DNA of 64,000 nt from Oricola sp. GTDB lineage: Bacteria > Pseudomonadota > Alphaproteobacteria > Rhizobiales > Rhizobiaceae. Position numbers and translations under genes: made by a program. Below, one piece after another: positions 7,545 through 15,790 of the stretch (position 1 is its first letter; the number at the start of each line of letters is the position of its first letter). A model generated the notes under the pieces. The model was not told the DNA's origin. It ran no database searches and worked only from the letters and a program-made list of their open reading frames with translations. The stretch spans positions 496,001 to 560,000 of the forward strand of contig NZ_JALEGV010000012.1 of NCBI RefSeq assembly GCF_022763245.1, written 5' to 3'.

Positions 7545-8339
7545 TCAGGCATCCCCTTTCATTCGCGACTTGAAGAAGTCGAGATGCTTCTCCTGGGCGT
7601 CGATCATGCGGGCGCGATACTCGCCATAGATCTGGTCGGTATCGTGCAACGTCACACCCTCGATCGTGGGCGACGCGAATGTCGGCAGTTCGATACCCTT
7701 CTCGGCGAGTTTCTGTGCTGTCTGCGCGACGAGCTCGTGCATCATCATCATCGCCAGCACGGTCGACGACCCCGCGACCGGGCGCGACCAGCCGTCCACG
7801 GGCACGATGGCGTCCTCGATCGGTGCGCAGGTGTCGATCACGACATCCGCGGCGTCGGCCAGGCGCTTGCCGGAGGAATGAGTCGCCGGTTTGTCCAGAT
7901 TCGCCTTCGCGTTGATCGCGATGACGGTCATGCCGCGCTTCTTCGCGTAGAGCGCCGTATCGATACCGGACGCATTGCGGCCGCTATGGCCGAAGATCAC
8001 GATGCTGTCGCCGGGATTGAGCGGCTGGTGATCGAGAAACTTGTCGGCGTAATTTTCGGTGCGCTCCAGCCAGAGCAGCTCTCGCACGCCACCGGCGCCC
8101 AGCACGTTATGCCACATCAGGCGCGGATCGGTGAGCGGGTTGAAACCGACATAACTGCCGTAGCGCGGAAAGGTTTCTTGCGCCGGCAGAACGGAATGGC
8201 CCGAACCGTAGAGGTGGATCAACCCCTTGCCCGCGAGGGTCTCGGCGAGAGCGGTCGCGGCAGCCTCGAACGCCTGCGCGTTATCCTTGGCTGCGCGCTC
8301 CGCCAGTTCGAGCAAACGGCTGATATAGAGCGTGGTCAT
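7545..8339 (-). CDS. SIS-domain protein, UPF0309-like
   Basis: A 264-residue single-SIS protein. It has HLYGSGHSVLPAQETFPRYG (42-61, phosphosugar-binding loop), IVIFGHSGRNASGIDTALYA (about 113-132) and VIAINAKAN with the following SSGKRLADAADVVID. This is the UPF0309 pattern, whose substrates are poorly known; related SIS proteins are phosphosugar isomerases or etherases. Lying in the same operon as the deaminase-type SIS protein, it may handle a second phosphosugar, for example from N-acetylmuramate or mannosamine, but nothing in the sequence decides that. The gene starts 27 bp after the regulator gene ends. Confidence 0.75.
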   Translation of the reverse strand: MTTLYISRLLELAERAAKDNAQAFEAAATALAETLAGKGLIHLYGSGHSVLPAQETFPRYGSYVGFNPLTDPRLMWHNVLGAGGVRELLWLERTENYADKFLDHQPLNPGDSIVIFGHSGRNASGIDTALYAKKRGMTVIAINAKANLDKPATHSSGKRLADAADVVIDTCAPIEDAIVPVDGWSRPVAGSSTVLAMMMMHELVAQTAQKLAEKGIELPTFASPTIEGVTLHDTDQIYGEYRARMIDAQEKHLDFFKSRMKGDA

Positions 8340-8366
8340 TATATTCGATGCCTTTCTATAGCGATT

Positions 8367-9110
8367 TCAAATGTGAAGTTTGGAACGGATCTCGTAGCGG
8401 TCTCCCCGCATGGTCGAGACCGCAAATTCGAATGGGCCCTTGCTGTCGGAGGTGATCCTGCGAACGATGAAGGCAGGGCTGCCGGCGTCGACATCGAGTA
8501 GCGACGCATCCTGCTCCGAGACGGTGCCTACGCGATAAATTTCGCGGGCCAGTTTCGGCTCGATCGCGAACCGGTCGCGCAGGACGTCGTAGAGCGAGAG
8601 GATGGGTTCTGCGATTTCCAGCAGCCCGGTAACGCGGCCGGACGGCAGGTAAGCAGTCTGGATGCCGATGGGTTGATCGTTGCCCGCCCTCAACCGGCGG
8701 AGCTTGACGACGGGCGAGCCTTCCGGGATTTCAAGCGCGCCCGCGACTTCCGTATCGGCAGGCAATTCGATCATCTCCAGAATCGTGGAACCGACCACCA
8801 GTCCCCGGTCAGCCATCTCCTGCGTGAAGCTCGTCAGACCGCGAACACCGGCGATAACCGTCGAGCTTCGCACGAAAGTCCCGCGTCCGTGTTCACGTCG
8901 CAGCAGGCCCGATTCCTCCAAGTTGCCGAGCGCATGCCGGATCGTGATGCGGCTGACACCCAGCATCTCGCTGAGTTTTCCCTCGTTGGGGAGTTGCGTA
9001 CCGTCCTGCCACGTCCCGTCGGCGATAAGTGACCGCAGAGCCGATTCGGCCTGGTGCCAGAGCGGTTCCGGCCGCTTGCGGTCCGGCCGAGCGATATTGC
9101 CGATTTTCAT
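8367..9110 (-). CDS. GntR/HutC-family repressor of the amino-sugar operon (NagR-like)
   Basis: A 247-residue regulator. The N-terminal winged helix (about 15-80) has LWHQAESALRSLIADG, LPNEGKLSEMLGVSRITIRH and LLRREHGRGTFV. The C-terminal UTRA effector domain (about 90-240) has IPEGSPVVKLRRLR and LAREIYRV. UTRA domains of NagR/YvoA bind GlcNAc-6-P or GlcN-6-P and release DNA. The start at 9110 has GGGAGGG upstream and overlaps the kinase stop (ATGA). The palindrome GGTTATAACC in the SBP-nagA intergenic region is the best operator candidate. That it controls this cluster is inferred from position. Confidence 0.88.
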   Translation of the reverse strand: MKIGNIARPDRKRPEPLWHQAESALRSLIADGTWQDGTQLPNEGKLSEMLGVSRITIRHALGNLEESGLLRREHGRGTFVRSSTVIAGVRGLTSFTQEMADRGLVVGSTILEMIELPADTEVAGALEIPEGSPVVKLRRLRAGNDQPIGIQTAYLPSGRVTGLLEIAEPILSLYDVLRDRFAIEPKLAREIYRVGTVSEQDASLLDVDAGSPAFIVRRITSDSKGPFEFAVSTMRGDRYEIRSKLHI

Positions 9111-9988
9111 GAGCCCTCCCTCCCCGTCCAAAGTGCGTGCACTCCTGCGGCAAGCCCGGCTCCAAAGAGGCTTGCACGCGGTCCAAAACGTCCCGTCACG
9201 ATTTCGATTGCTCGCAGATGCGGCGGAAGCTGACGCCTCAGTGCAGGCAGGATCATCGGCGAAAGCACACCGATGCCCTCGGCTACGCCACCCGAAACGA
9301 TTACCGCCTCGCTGCCGAGGAGAGCGACCGCTCCGGCAAGCGTCGCCGCTAGGGCATTTGCCGGGCCTGCAAGAACCGCTTTGGCATCCGCATGGCCTTC
9401 TGTTGCCGCGGCAATGAGATCGGCTCCCTTGTTCAACTCCGTGCGGCGGGCAAGGGCATCGAGCGCTCGTCCCGAGGCCTGCCGTTCAAGCCAGCCATGC
9501 TTGTCGTCACCGCCGTCACTCATGTCGGCACTCGCCCATCCAAAGGATGTCGCAGCGCCGTTCGCGCCACGAACGATGCGCCCGTCGGCAAGAACAGCCG
9601 AACCAATCCCTGTACCGATGGCCAGGAGAATTGCATTGGAAACGGTTTGTGCCGCGCCATGGGCTGCCTCGGCCAGCAGCGCCAGCTGGGCATCGTTTCC
9701 AAGCGCCAGCCGGACATCCGGGAAGGTCGAGGCCAGATCGACCCCGTCGAGATACGGAAGATTAGGTACCCAGGCGCAGCGCGAACCGGTCGCAAGACCG
9801 GGCACCGCGACCCCGAGGCGCGAAACACCGTGTGCGGAGATGAGATCATCGATCCTGTCACGAAACGCGCCAAGGCTTTCTGGTGCGGGCCAGTGGCCGA
9901 CAGGTTGCGGCTCCGCCACGGAACCTTCGGCTATCACGCCCGCTCGAAGGTTTGTCCCACCGAGATCGATGCACAGGGTCGCGCTCAT
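9107..9988 (-). CDS. ROK-family sugar kinase (GlcNAc kinase candidate) lacking the zinc motif
   Basis: A 293-residue ATP-dependent sugar kinase. The phosphate-1 motif DLGGTNLRAG (8-17), catalytic Asp99 in LALGNDAQLALLAE, and phosphate-2 LAIGTGIGSAVLADG (about 122-136) are present. The C-terminal adenosine motif is VSGGVAEG. The ROK zinc motif CxCGxxGCxE is missing: the equivalent stretch (158-169) reads DGGDDKHGWLER, with Trp where the second Cys pair ends. The ASG after it is kept. It probably phosphorylates imported GlcNAc to GlcNAc-6-P, the NagA substrate. ATG overlap with the permease gene upstream (4 bp) and the repressor downstream (4 bp) shows tight coupling. Confidence 0.85.
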   Translation of the reverse strand: MSATLCIDLGGTNLRAGVIAEGSVAEPQPVGHWPAPESLGAFRDRIDDLISAHGVSRLGVAVPGLATGSRCAWVPNLPYLDGVDLASTFPDVRLALGNDAQLALLAEAAHGAAQTVSNAILLAIGTGIGSAVLADGRIVRGANGAATSFGWASADMSDGGDDKHGWLERQASGRALDALARRTELNKGADLIAAATEGHADAKAVLAGPANALAATLAGAVALLGSEAVIVSGGVAEGIGVLSPMILPALRRQLPPHLRAIEIVTGRFGPRASLFGAGLAAGVHALWTGREGS

Positions 9989-10854
9989 CCCTTGACCCCC
10001 GTGCTGACGATGCTGTCGACGAAGAAGCGCTGCAGGAACACGAAGAGCAACAATGGCGGCAAAACGGCCAGCGTCGCACCCGCCATCACGAGACCGGTGT
10101 TCATCGCGCCCCTGTTGTAGCTCAGGAGGCGACCGAGGCTAAGCACGATCGGATAGTCATCCGTGTTGCCCTGCAGCACGGTGAGCGGCCAGAGATAAGT
10201 ATTCCAGTGGTAGACGAACGCGAACAGCGCGAGGGCAGCAATGGCCGGGATTACTGCCGGCGCGACCACCGAGAAGACGATACGTAATTCCGACGCACCG
10301 TCGACGCGAGCCGCATCGATGAGATCGTCCGGAACGCCGGCAATGAATTGCCGCATGAGGAAAATGCCGAATGCGTTCGCCAGATAGGGAACGATGACAC
10401 CGAACAGGTGACCGTCCAGACCCATGTAGGTGACCATTCGGAACAACGGTATCAGCACGACGATCGGAGGCAGAAACATCGTCGATATCAGCACGGCAAA
10501 CAGGATATCCCGGCCGCGGAAACGGTACTTCGCAAAGGCATAACCCGCCATGAGACTGGTCACCAGAATACCGGCCGTCGTTACCGTGGCGATCACCGCG
10601 GAATTCCAGAATGATCGTGCAGCATCGATGACGTCGGCAACTTCACGATAGGCCGTCAGCGAGGGCGTGGACGGGATCCAGACGGGTGGCGTCTGCATGC
10701 TTTCGGCCGGTGTCTTCAGGCTCGACAGCAACATCCAGACCAGCGGAAATGCGGCGATCACCGAAATCGCGACGATCGCAAAGAAGAGCAGGGAATTGCC
10801 AGTATGACGGCGAATCCTGCGCAGGCTGCGCCTTCCCGGCGACATCGCCGTCAT
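9985..10854 (-). CDS. Sugar ABC importer permease, MalG/UgpE type
   Basis: A 289-residue inner-membrane protein with six predicted spans (first at about 20-42). The EAA loop that docks on the ATPase reads DAARVDGASELRIVFSVVAP (about 181-200). The MalG-type C terminus ends FFVDSIVSTGVKG. It overlaps the MalF-type permease gene by 4 bp and the kinase gene by 4 bp. Substrate specificity comes from the binding protein at the head of the operon; an amino sugar or chitooligosaccharide is inferred. Confidence 0.92.
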   Translation of the reverse strand: MTAMSPGRRSLRRIRRHTGNSLLFFAIVAISVIAAFPLVWMLLSSLKTPAESMQTPPVWIPSTPSLTAYREVADVIDAARSFWNSAVIATVTTAGILVTSLMAGYAFAKYRFRGRDILFAVLISTMFLPPIVVLIPLFRMVTYMGLDGHLFGVIVPYLANAFGIFLMRQFIAGVPDDLIDAARVDGASELRIVFSVVAPAVIPAIAALALFAFVYHWNTYLWPLTVLQGNTDDYPIVLSLGRLLSYNRGAMNTGLVMAGATLAVLPPLLLFVFLQRFFVDSIVSTGVKG

Positions 10855-11741
10855 GTCCTCTCCTCCTTCTGACGCGCGAGCGAGAATATCAGGACGATCA
10901 CGACGATTAGAGAGAGCATCAGCATCACCGCCATCGCGGAACCCAGCCCGCCCTGCGCGCGCTCGATGCCAACGCGTCGGATATGGAAGGTCAGCACATT
11001 CGTCGAATTTGCGGGGCCGCCCTGGGTGATCAGCGCAACTGGCTCGAAGACCTGGACCGCGTTGATCACGGCAATCACCGCCGAGAACAGCAAGGTCCGC
11101 CGCAACAGCGGCAGGGTCACTCCGAAGAATTCCTGAACCGGGTTCGCCCCATCGATCCTGGCCGCCTCATGAAGCGACGACGGTATCTGGGTGAGACCCG
11201 CGATGGCGAGAATTGTGAAGTAGCCGACCTGCTGCCAAACATTAAGAATGACGATGGAATAGAGAGCGGTGTCGGGCGATGACAGCCATGCCTGAGGTCC
11301 GATCCCGATCCAGGAAAGGATCTGGTTCAACGGCCCCTCGCTCGGCGAATAGAGCTTCGACCAGACCAGCGCAACGGCGATCATAGGCACCATGTAGGTG
11401 GAGAACAGTATCGTGCGCAGGAATTGCCCGCCCGCGACTCGGCTCTGATAGACAAGCAGCCCGAAAATCACGGAAAGCGGCAGGATCGCGATGACCGAGA
11501 GAGCCGTATAGATGGCCGTGTTCAGGAAAGCCCGCTTGAAATCCCGTCCCACCGATATCGGACCGAGAATGTCTTCATAGTTGCGGAGGCCAACAAAACG
11601 CGCGGCCTCGAATCCGGTCTGTGTCGACCATTGGTGAAACGACAACCAGATCGTCAGCACCATCGGCACGAAAATGAAGACACCGATCAGCGCCACCGCT
11701 GGTGACACCATGATCCAGGCCGACCGTTTCTCAGCGCGCAT
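10851..11741 (-). CDS. Sugar ABC importer permease, MalF/UgpA type
   Basis: A 296-residue membrane protein with six spans. The EAA motif is EAARIDGANPVQEFFGVTLP (about 204-223), and FVGLRNYEDIL (about 49-59) is typical of the periplasmic part. The start chosen is MRAEKRSAW at 11741, which has TCTGGA upstream; an in-frame start at 11789 would add 16 residues and overlap the leader after the binding-protein gene. It pairs with the permease encoded next. Confidence 0.92.
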   Translation of the reverse strand: MRAEKRSAWIMVSPAVALIGVFIFVPMVLTIWLSFHQWSTQTGFEAARFVGLRNYEDILGPISVGRDFKRAFLNTAIYTALSVIAILPLSVIFGLLVYQSRVAGGQFLRTILFSTYMVPMIAVALVWSKLYSPSEGPLNQILSWIGIGPQAWLSSPDTALYSIVILNVWQQVGYFTILAIAGLTQIPSSLHEAARIDGANPVQEFFGVTLPLLRRTLLFSAVIAVINAVQVFEPVALITQGGPANSTNVLTFHIRRVGIERAQGGLGSAMAVMLMLSLIVVIVLIFSLARQKEERT

Positions 11742-11807
11742 CGATATCCAGACCCAAATGACGCGGGCGCGCCGAAACGCGCCCGCCAATGAAGTTGCCG
11801 CCGCGAC

Positions 11808-13091
11808 CTAGCGCTGCGCGCGTTCGAGAATGGAATCCGCGTCGGCCTGAGCGTTCTGTTGAGCCTCCTGCGCAGAAATCTGTCCATACTCCAGCTGTTC
11901 GATCACCTGCTGGAGCGCGTCGGAGAACTCCTGACCGCCGAGGACGACCGGGAAGGCACGCGCGTTTTCGAGCGACGAGACATAACCCTCGAGGAACGGG
12001 CGGCCCAGCGCTTCCTCGAACGCCGCGACATCCGAAGTGCGCGATGGCAGGATACCCATCGACTGCAGGATCCCAGCCATCGCCGAAGCGCCGTTCTCGC
12101 CGGAAGCTGGTCCGTCCAGCCACGCCAGGAAATCCCAGGCGGCGGCCTGTTCCGTATCCTCGGCGCCGGCGTTGACCACGGTCATCCAGGAATAGGAAAT
12201 CGACCGCGACGTATCGCCGCTCGGTCCGACCGGAATCGGCGCGGTTCCGATATTGGCGACATCCTCGCCCATGCCGGCCTTCAGCGCGCTTTCCCACCAG
12301 TTCGCCATGATGATCATGCCGGTATTGCCGGACACGAAATTGTCCAGGAACGGCCCTGTCGTGTTGGCATCCGACGTTCCCATCGCGGGATCGGTGTAAC
12401 CTTCCTTGATCATGGTCTCGTAGAGCTCGAACGTCTCGAGCGCCTGCTGGCTGTCGAGCTGCGGCTTGCCGTCAGCGATCAGCGCTCCACCGTTGGAGGC
12501 AAGAAGAGACGCGAAGGGGTGAACGACGCCCGCCGCCCAGGAATTGATCAGGCCGAAGCCCTGCTTGCCGTCCGCGCTCAGCTTCGCGGCCGCATCCTGG
12601 AGTTCGGCCCAGGTTGTCGGGGGCGCGGAAATACCCGCTTCCTCGAACATCGCCTTGTTGTAGTTCAGGGCGTAGACGTTGATTTCATTGGGGATGCCGT
12701 AAATTTGACCATTGACGGCCGCCGCGGAGGCAATGCCCTCGGGCCATTCGGACGTCACCTCGTCTGAAACGGATTGCGGTGCGGGCGCGACAAGTCCGTC
12801 ACGAACGAGTTCGGGAAGCCAAAGGTCGTAGATGCTCGCGATGGTCGGGCCATCGCCCGAACCGCCGGAGCGAATCGTCGTCAGCAGATCTCCGAAAGGA
12901 ACCGCGCGGACGGAAATCGTGACGCCGGGATTCTGCTCGCTATAGGCGCTTGCAGCCTCTTCGAGGAGCTTGACGGTATCCGGAGCCCAGTGCGTCAAAT
13001 AGGTAAGTTCGACGTCCTGCGCGGAGGCCGCGAAGGGCGTCAATACAGTGGCGGCGAATGCTGCGATGCGGATCTTGGTCATTGCGTTCAT
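11808..13091 (-). CDS. Sugar ABC importer periplasmic binding protein
   Basis: A 427-residue family-1 extracellular solute-binding protein. A signal peptide (about residues 1-24) ends at ASA, with the mature protein starting QDVELTYLTHW. The fold markers of family 1 are the early VELTYLTHWAPD strand, INSWAAGVVHPFASLLASNGG in the middle and a GENGASAMAGILQSMGILPS hinge near 355-375. It is the first and largest gene of the minus-strand operon, as is common for high-abundance binding proteins. The start at 13091 has GAGGGAGAA upstream. Ligand is not readable from sequence; N-acetylglucosamine or its oligomers is inferred from the operon. Confidence 0.9.
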   Translation of the reverse strand: MNAMTKIRIAAFAATVLTPFAASAQDVELTYLTHWAPDTVKLLEEAASAYSEQNPGVTISVRAVPFGDLLTTIRSGGSGDGPTIASIYDLWLPELVRDGLVAPAPQSVSDEVTSEWPEGIASAAAVNGQIYGIPNEINVYALNYNKAMFEEAGISAPPTTWAELQDAAAKLSADGKQGFGLINSWAAGVVHPFASLLASNGGALIADGKPQLDSQQALETFELYETMIKEGYTDPAMGTSDANTTGPFLDNFVSGNTGMIIMANWWESALKAGMGEDVANIGTAPIPVGPSGDTSRSISYSWMTVVNAGAEDTEQAAAWDFLAWLDGPASGENGASAMAGILQSMGILPSRTSDVAAFEEALGRPFLEGYVSSLENARAFPVVLGGQEFSDALQQVIEQLEYGQISAQEAQQNAQADADSILERAQR

Positions 13092-13127
13092 GCCGGTTCT
13101 CCCTCGGAATGCGGACGTGGATAGGTG

Positions 13128-13179
13128 GTGACAATCATTCCTAAAATAGGTTATAACCACATAACGATTTGTCTGTAAA
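13128..13179. promoter_or_regulatory. Overlapping divergent promoters sharing one palindromic -10, with operator
   Basis: The palindrome GGTTATAACC (13149-13158) contains TTATAA (13151-13156). On the plus strand GTGACA (13128-13133) lies 17 bases before it and points to nagA. On the minus strand TTTACA (13179-13174) lies 17 bases before the same TTATAA and points to the binding-protein operon. Two promoters therefore use one symmetrical -10. The palindrome also has the TGGT..ACCA-like outline recognised by HutC-type GntR repressors, so one bound repressor would shut both. Confidence 0.6.
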
Positions 13180-13200
13180 TCACTTCGGAGAAAAATCGCC

Positions 13201-14295
13201 ATGACAGTCATCGAGGGGCGCGTGCTTACCCCGGACGGCCTCCGCAACGCCCGGGTGTCGATCGAGCACGGACGGATCGCCCGGATCGAGAAGCGTGGTG
13301 TGGTGGGAAACGACCTGATCCTGCCCGGCTTCATCGACCTGCATTGCCATGGCGGTGGAGGAGCTGACATCATGGAGGCCGGCGACGCCCCAAGCCGCGT
13401 CGCGAGCGCGCACGCGGCAAACGGCACGACGGCATTTCTCGCCACAACGATGACCGCGCCGCTCATCGACATTGAGGCAGCACTCGTTTCCGTCCGCGAC
13501 TGCGCGAGCGCCTTGCGAAACGACGAGGCCGCCATTCTCGGAGTCCATCTCGAAGGCCCCTTCATCGATCGCGAGAAGCTCGGCGCGCAGCCGGACTTCG
13601 CGATCGATGGCGACACGGCGCTGATGCAGCGCTTGATGGCGCTCGCCGAAATCCGAGTTGTGACCTGCGCGCCGGAGGCGGATCCGGACGGCGCGATGAC
13701 ACGCTGGCTGCGCGACCGTGGCGTCCGCGTGCAGATCGGGCATTCGTCCTGCGATTACGAAACCGCCGCGAAGTGTTTCCTGGGCGGTCGCCACGGCGTA
13801 ACCCATATGTTCAACGCGATGTCGCCGCTACACCATCGCGCACCGGGCATCGTCGGCGCCGCTCTCGCCCACGCGGAACATGCCGAACTCATTCCCGATC
13901 TCCTGCACGTCCATCCGGGCGCCATCAGGGCAGCTCTCCGGGCCATCCCGAACCTCTATGCCGTCACCGACGCGACCCCGGCATCGGGTATGCCCGATGG
14001 CGATTACCGTTTGGGTACGCAGCATGTGCGCAAATGCGGAAATGGCGTTCGGCTCGAGGACGGAACGCTCGCCGGCTCCAGCCTCACGATGCACCAGGCA
14101 TTCCGCAATCTCGTGGAAATCGGGCTCTCGCCGGAAGAGGCGTCGCGAAGGACATCAACCATTGCGGCGGACTATTTGGGCATTCGCGACCGCGGCCGCA
14201 TCGCGCCAGGTGCGATCGCGGACCTCGTGATTGTCGACGAATCTCTCGAGATGAAGTCAGTTGTCTTGCGGGGAACTGAGTTCAGCGGATCGTGA
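13201..14295 (+). CDS. nagA: N-acetylglucosamine-6-phosphate deacetylase
   Basis: A 364-residue amidohydrolase that converts GlcNAc-6-P to GlcN-6-P and acetate. Signature residues are FIDLHCHGGGGADIMEAG (45-62, with Cys49 between His48 and His50), Glu118 in HLEGPF, His181 in GHSSCD, His202 in THMFNAMSPLHHR and Asp257 in VTDATPASG. CGGAG lies 11 bases before the ATG. It is divergent from the importer operon and shares its control region. Its product feeds the SIS deaminase. It is the last gene before the tRNA-like repeat that may end the island. Confidence 0.93.
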   Translation: MTVIEGRVLTPDGLRNARVSIEHGRIARIEKRGVVGNDLILPGFIDLHCHGGGGADIMEAGDAPSRVASAHAANGTTAFLATTMTAPLIDIEAALVSVRDCASALRNDEAAILGVHLEGPFIDREKLGAQPDFAIDGDTALMQRLMALAEIRVVTCAPEADPDGAMTRWLRDRGVRVQIGHSSCDYETAAKCFLGGRHGVTHMFNAMSPLHHRAPGIVGAALAHAEHAELIPDLLHVHPGAIRAALRAIPNLYAVTDATPASGMPDGDYRLGTQHVRKCGNGVRLEDGTLAGSSLTMHQAFRNLVEIGLSPEEASRRTSTIAADYLGIRDRGRIAPGAIADLVIVDESLEMKSVVLRGTEFSGS

Positions 14296-14498
14296 ACGAA
14301 CTTAGACGTTGTGAACAATCGGCTCACACATCGACTTGGCATCGAACGCTGATCCGGTATCACAACAAGCGACATACGTCGTTCCAGGTAGGGTCACCGA
14401 CCCTGTTGAGCCTCATACTGGTGCCGAATCTGCCCGGCACGGCCTTTTGCGAAGTGCTCTTTTCCCGGAGTTCCAACGCGTTCCGGTAGGTCCGGAAT
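14296..14498. other. Gene-poor right end of the island
   Basis: No credible gene lies between the nagA stop and the tRNA-like repeat. The reading frames here are short and have no family likeness. The sequence is somewhat richer in A+T than its surroundings at 14330-14400. I see no clear terminator after nagA. Confidence 0.5.
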
Positions 14499-14544
14499 GT
14501 TGATATCGTCGGGGTCACTGGTTCGATCCCAGTGCCGCCCACCA
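14499..14544 (+). repeat. Diverged copy of the tRNA-Val 3' half (probable attachment-site remnant)
   Basis: These 46 bases match the tRNA-Val 3' half (4674-4719, anticodon loop through CCA) at 42 positions. The differences are C to T in the anticodon, A to C in the anticodon stem, A to G in the T loop and A to G in the acceptor stem. The 5' half of a tRNA is absent, so this is not a functional gene. Together with the integrase remnant beside the intact tRNA it fits the two ends of an integrated island of about 9.8 kb. Confidence 0.75.
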
Positions 14545-14626
14545 TCATCCCGAAAAGCACCTTGAGACAAAGCAGCCTCACTGGCTTCGAGAATCGGCCC
14601 GTCACGAGCCGATCCCCCGCTACCGA

Positions 14627-15619
14627 TCAAAGATAGTCGATGTGAATGAACAGGTCGCCTCCGGCGATCGGATCCAGCGGGCCGAGGCCGCCCAGATCGC
14701 CGCCGAAGTCGCCCGGGATGGTGACTGAGATCCAGAAATCCTCCGCCTTGTCGCCCTTCTCGTCGATCAGGTCAGACAGGAGGATGTCGTTCCAGCCGTC
14801 GTCCCCGCCCTCGCCCGAGGGGTAGGACACGAAGTCGAACTTGGTGTCCGACAGCATCGCGATCAGCGCGGCACCATCCTGGATGTCCAGGCCATTGTCG
14901 TCGCCATCCTTCAGAATCAATCGTTCGCGCAGGCTCGCGAGGAACTCCTCCATCTCTTCCGATGTCATGTCGGCCTTGTAGACCGGCCCGTCGGGGTCAC
15001 TCGTCGAGGTCTTGGGAATTCCGGTCGTGTGTTGACCGCCCAGAAGACTGTCCTCGGTGTTTCCGCCGCCGCCCTCGCCGGATTCATTGGAGGTGCCGCC
15101 ACCGCCCAGGCCGGTCGTGTGTTGGCCGCCCAGCAGGCTGTCGGCGGTGCTTCCGCCATCCGAGCCGCCCTCGCCGTCATTGGCGGTGTCGCCCTTGCCG
15201 AGACCGTTGGTGTGCTGGCCACCCAGGAGGCCGTCGTCAGTGGAGGAACCGTCCTCGTTGGCGAGATAGGATCCGCCGCGCGGCCCGATGTCCAGAAGAT
15301 CGAGCAACAGATCGTCGCCCGCCGCATCCGTGACATTGATGAAATCGGTCAGGATCCCGAAATCCATCGCCTCGACGACGCTTCCGAGCTTGGTGATCAG
15401 ATCGACCGCGGTCTGAAAATTCCCCGCATCGAAAGCGTCGGAGATCGAACCGAGCACCTTGATGAAATCGGAGAACGCGTCCCCGGACGCAGACCCCTTG
15501 CCATCCAGGCTGAATGACTTTTGCCATTCGCCCGAGGCAACAAGCTTGGAATCGAGGAAGTCGGATATGTCGGCGATCAACTGAGAATAGATGATCGGAT
15601 TTGTTTTCAAAGCTGCCAT
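14627..15619 (-). CDS. Unrecognised acidic protein with three LLGGQHT repeats
   Basis: A 330-residue protein I do not recognise. Residues 1-120 are helical and contain AFSDFIKVLGSISDAF and DLITKLGSVVEAMDFGILTDF. Residues 125-205 are a Gly/Ser/Asp/Thr-rich linker carrying LLGGQHT at 131, 162 and 192, a spacing of 31 and 30 residues, each followed by a small variable Gly-rich piece. A calcium-loop-like DGDDNGLDIQDG lies at 238-249. The C terminus (300-330) is Gly-Asp rich and ends FIHIDYL. There is no signal peptide or membrane span. Acidic, repetitive, Gly/Asp-rich and without Cys, it recalls proteins secreted by type I systems, but no RTX nonapeptides are visible. It lies between the island end and the surface-sugar operon. 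Confidence 0.7.
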   Translation of the reverse strand: MAALKTNPIIYSQLIADISDFLDSKLVASGEWQKSFSLDGKGSASGDAFSDFIKVLGSISDAFDAGNFQTAVDLITKLGSVVEAMDFGILTDFINVTDAAGDDLLLDLLDIGPRGGSYLANEDGSSTDDGLLGGQHTNGLGKGDTANDGEGGSDGGSTADSLLGGQHTTGLGGGGTSNESGEGGGGNTEDSLLGGQHTTGIPKTSTSDPDGPVYKADMTSEEMEEFLASLRERLILKDGDDNGLDIQDGAALIAMLSDTKFDFVSYPSGEGGDDGWNDILLSDLIDEKGDKAEDFWISVTIPGDFGGDLGGLGPLDPIAGGDLFIHIDYL

Positions 15620-15790
15620 CTCTAGTCCCCTTCAACAGAATTTGACGGCAAGCCTGACTCCAATCGAAGCAGAAGAATGTGCTTTCCGGCACACCTGAAG
15701 CGGAAGGGGCAATATCCGCCCGGCAATACTGCCGAATTGAGCTCTTCGACGGAGACCATGTCGATGCAGCAACTCGGTCGAACCGGATCG

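Noticed and set aside
14360..14605. Small minus-strand frame containing GGTGIEPVTPTIST
   Set aside because: This phrase is the well-known artefact produced by translating the complement of a tRNA 3' half; it supports the tRNA-like repeat, not a gene.
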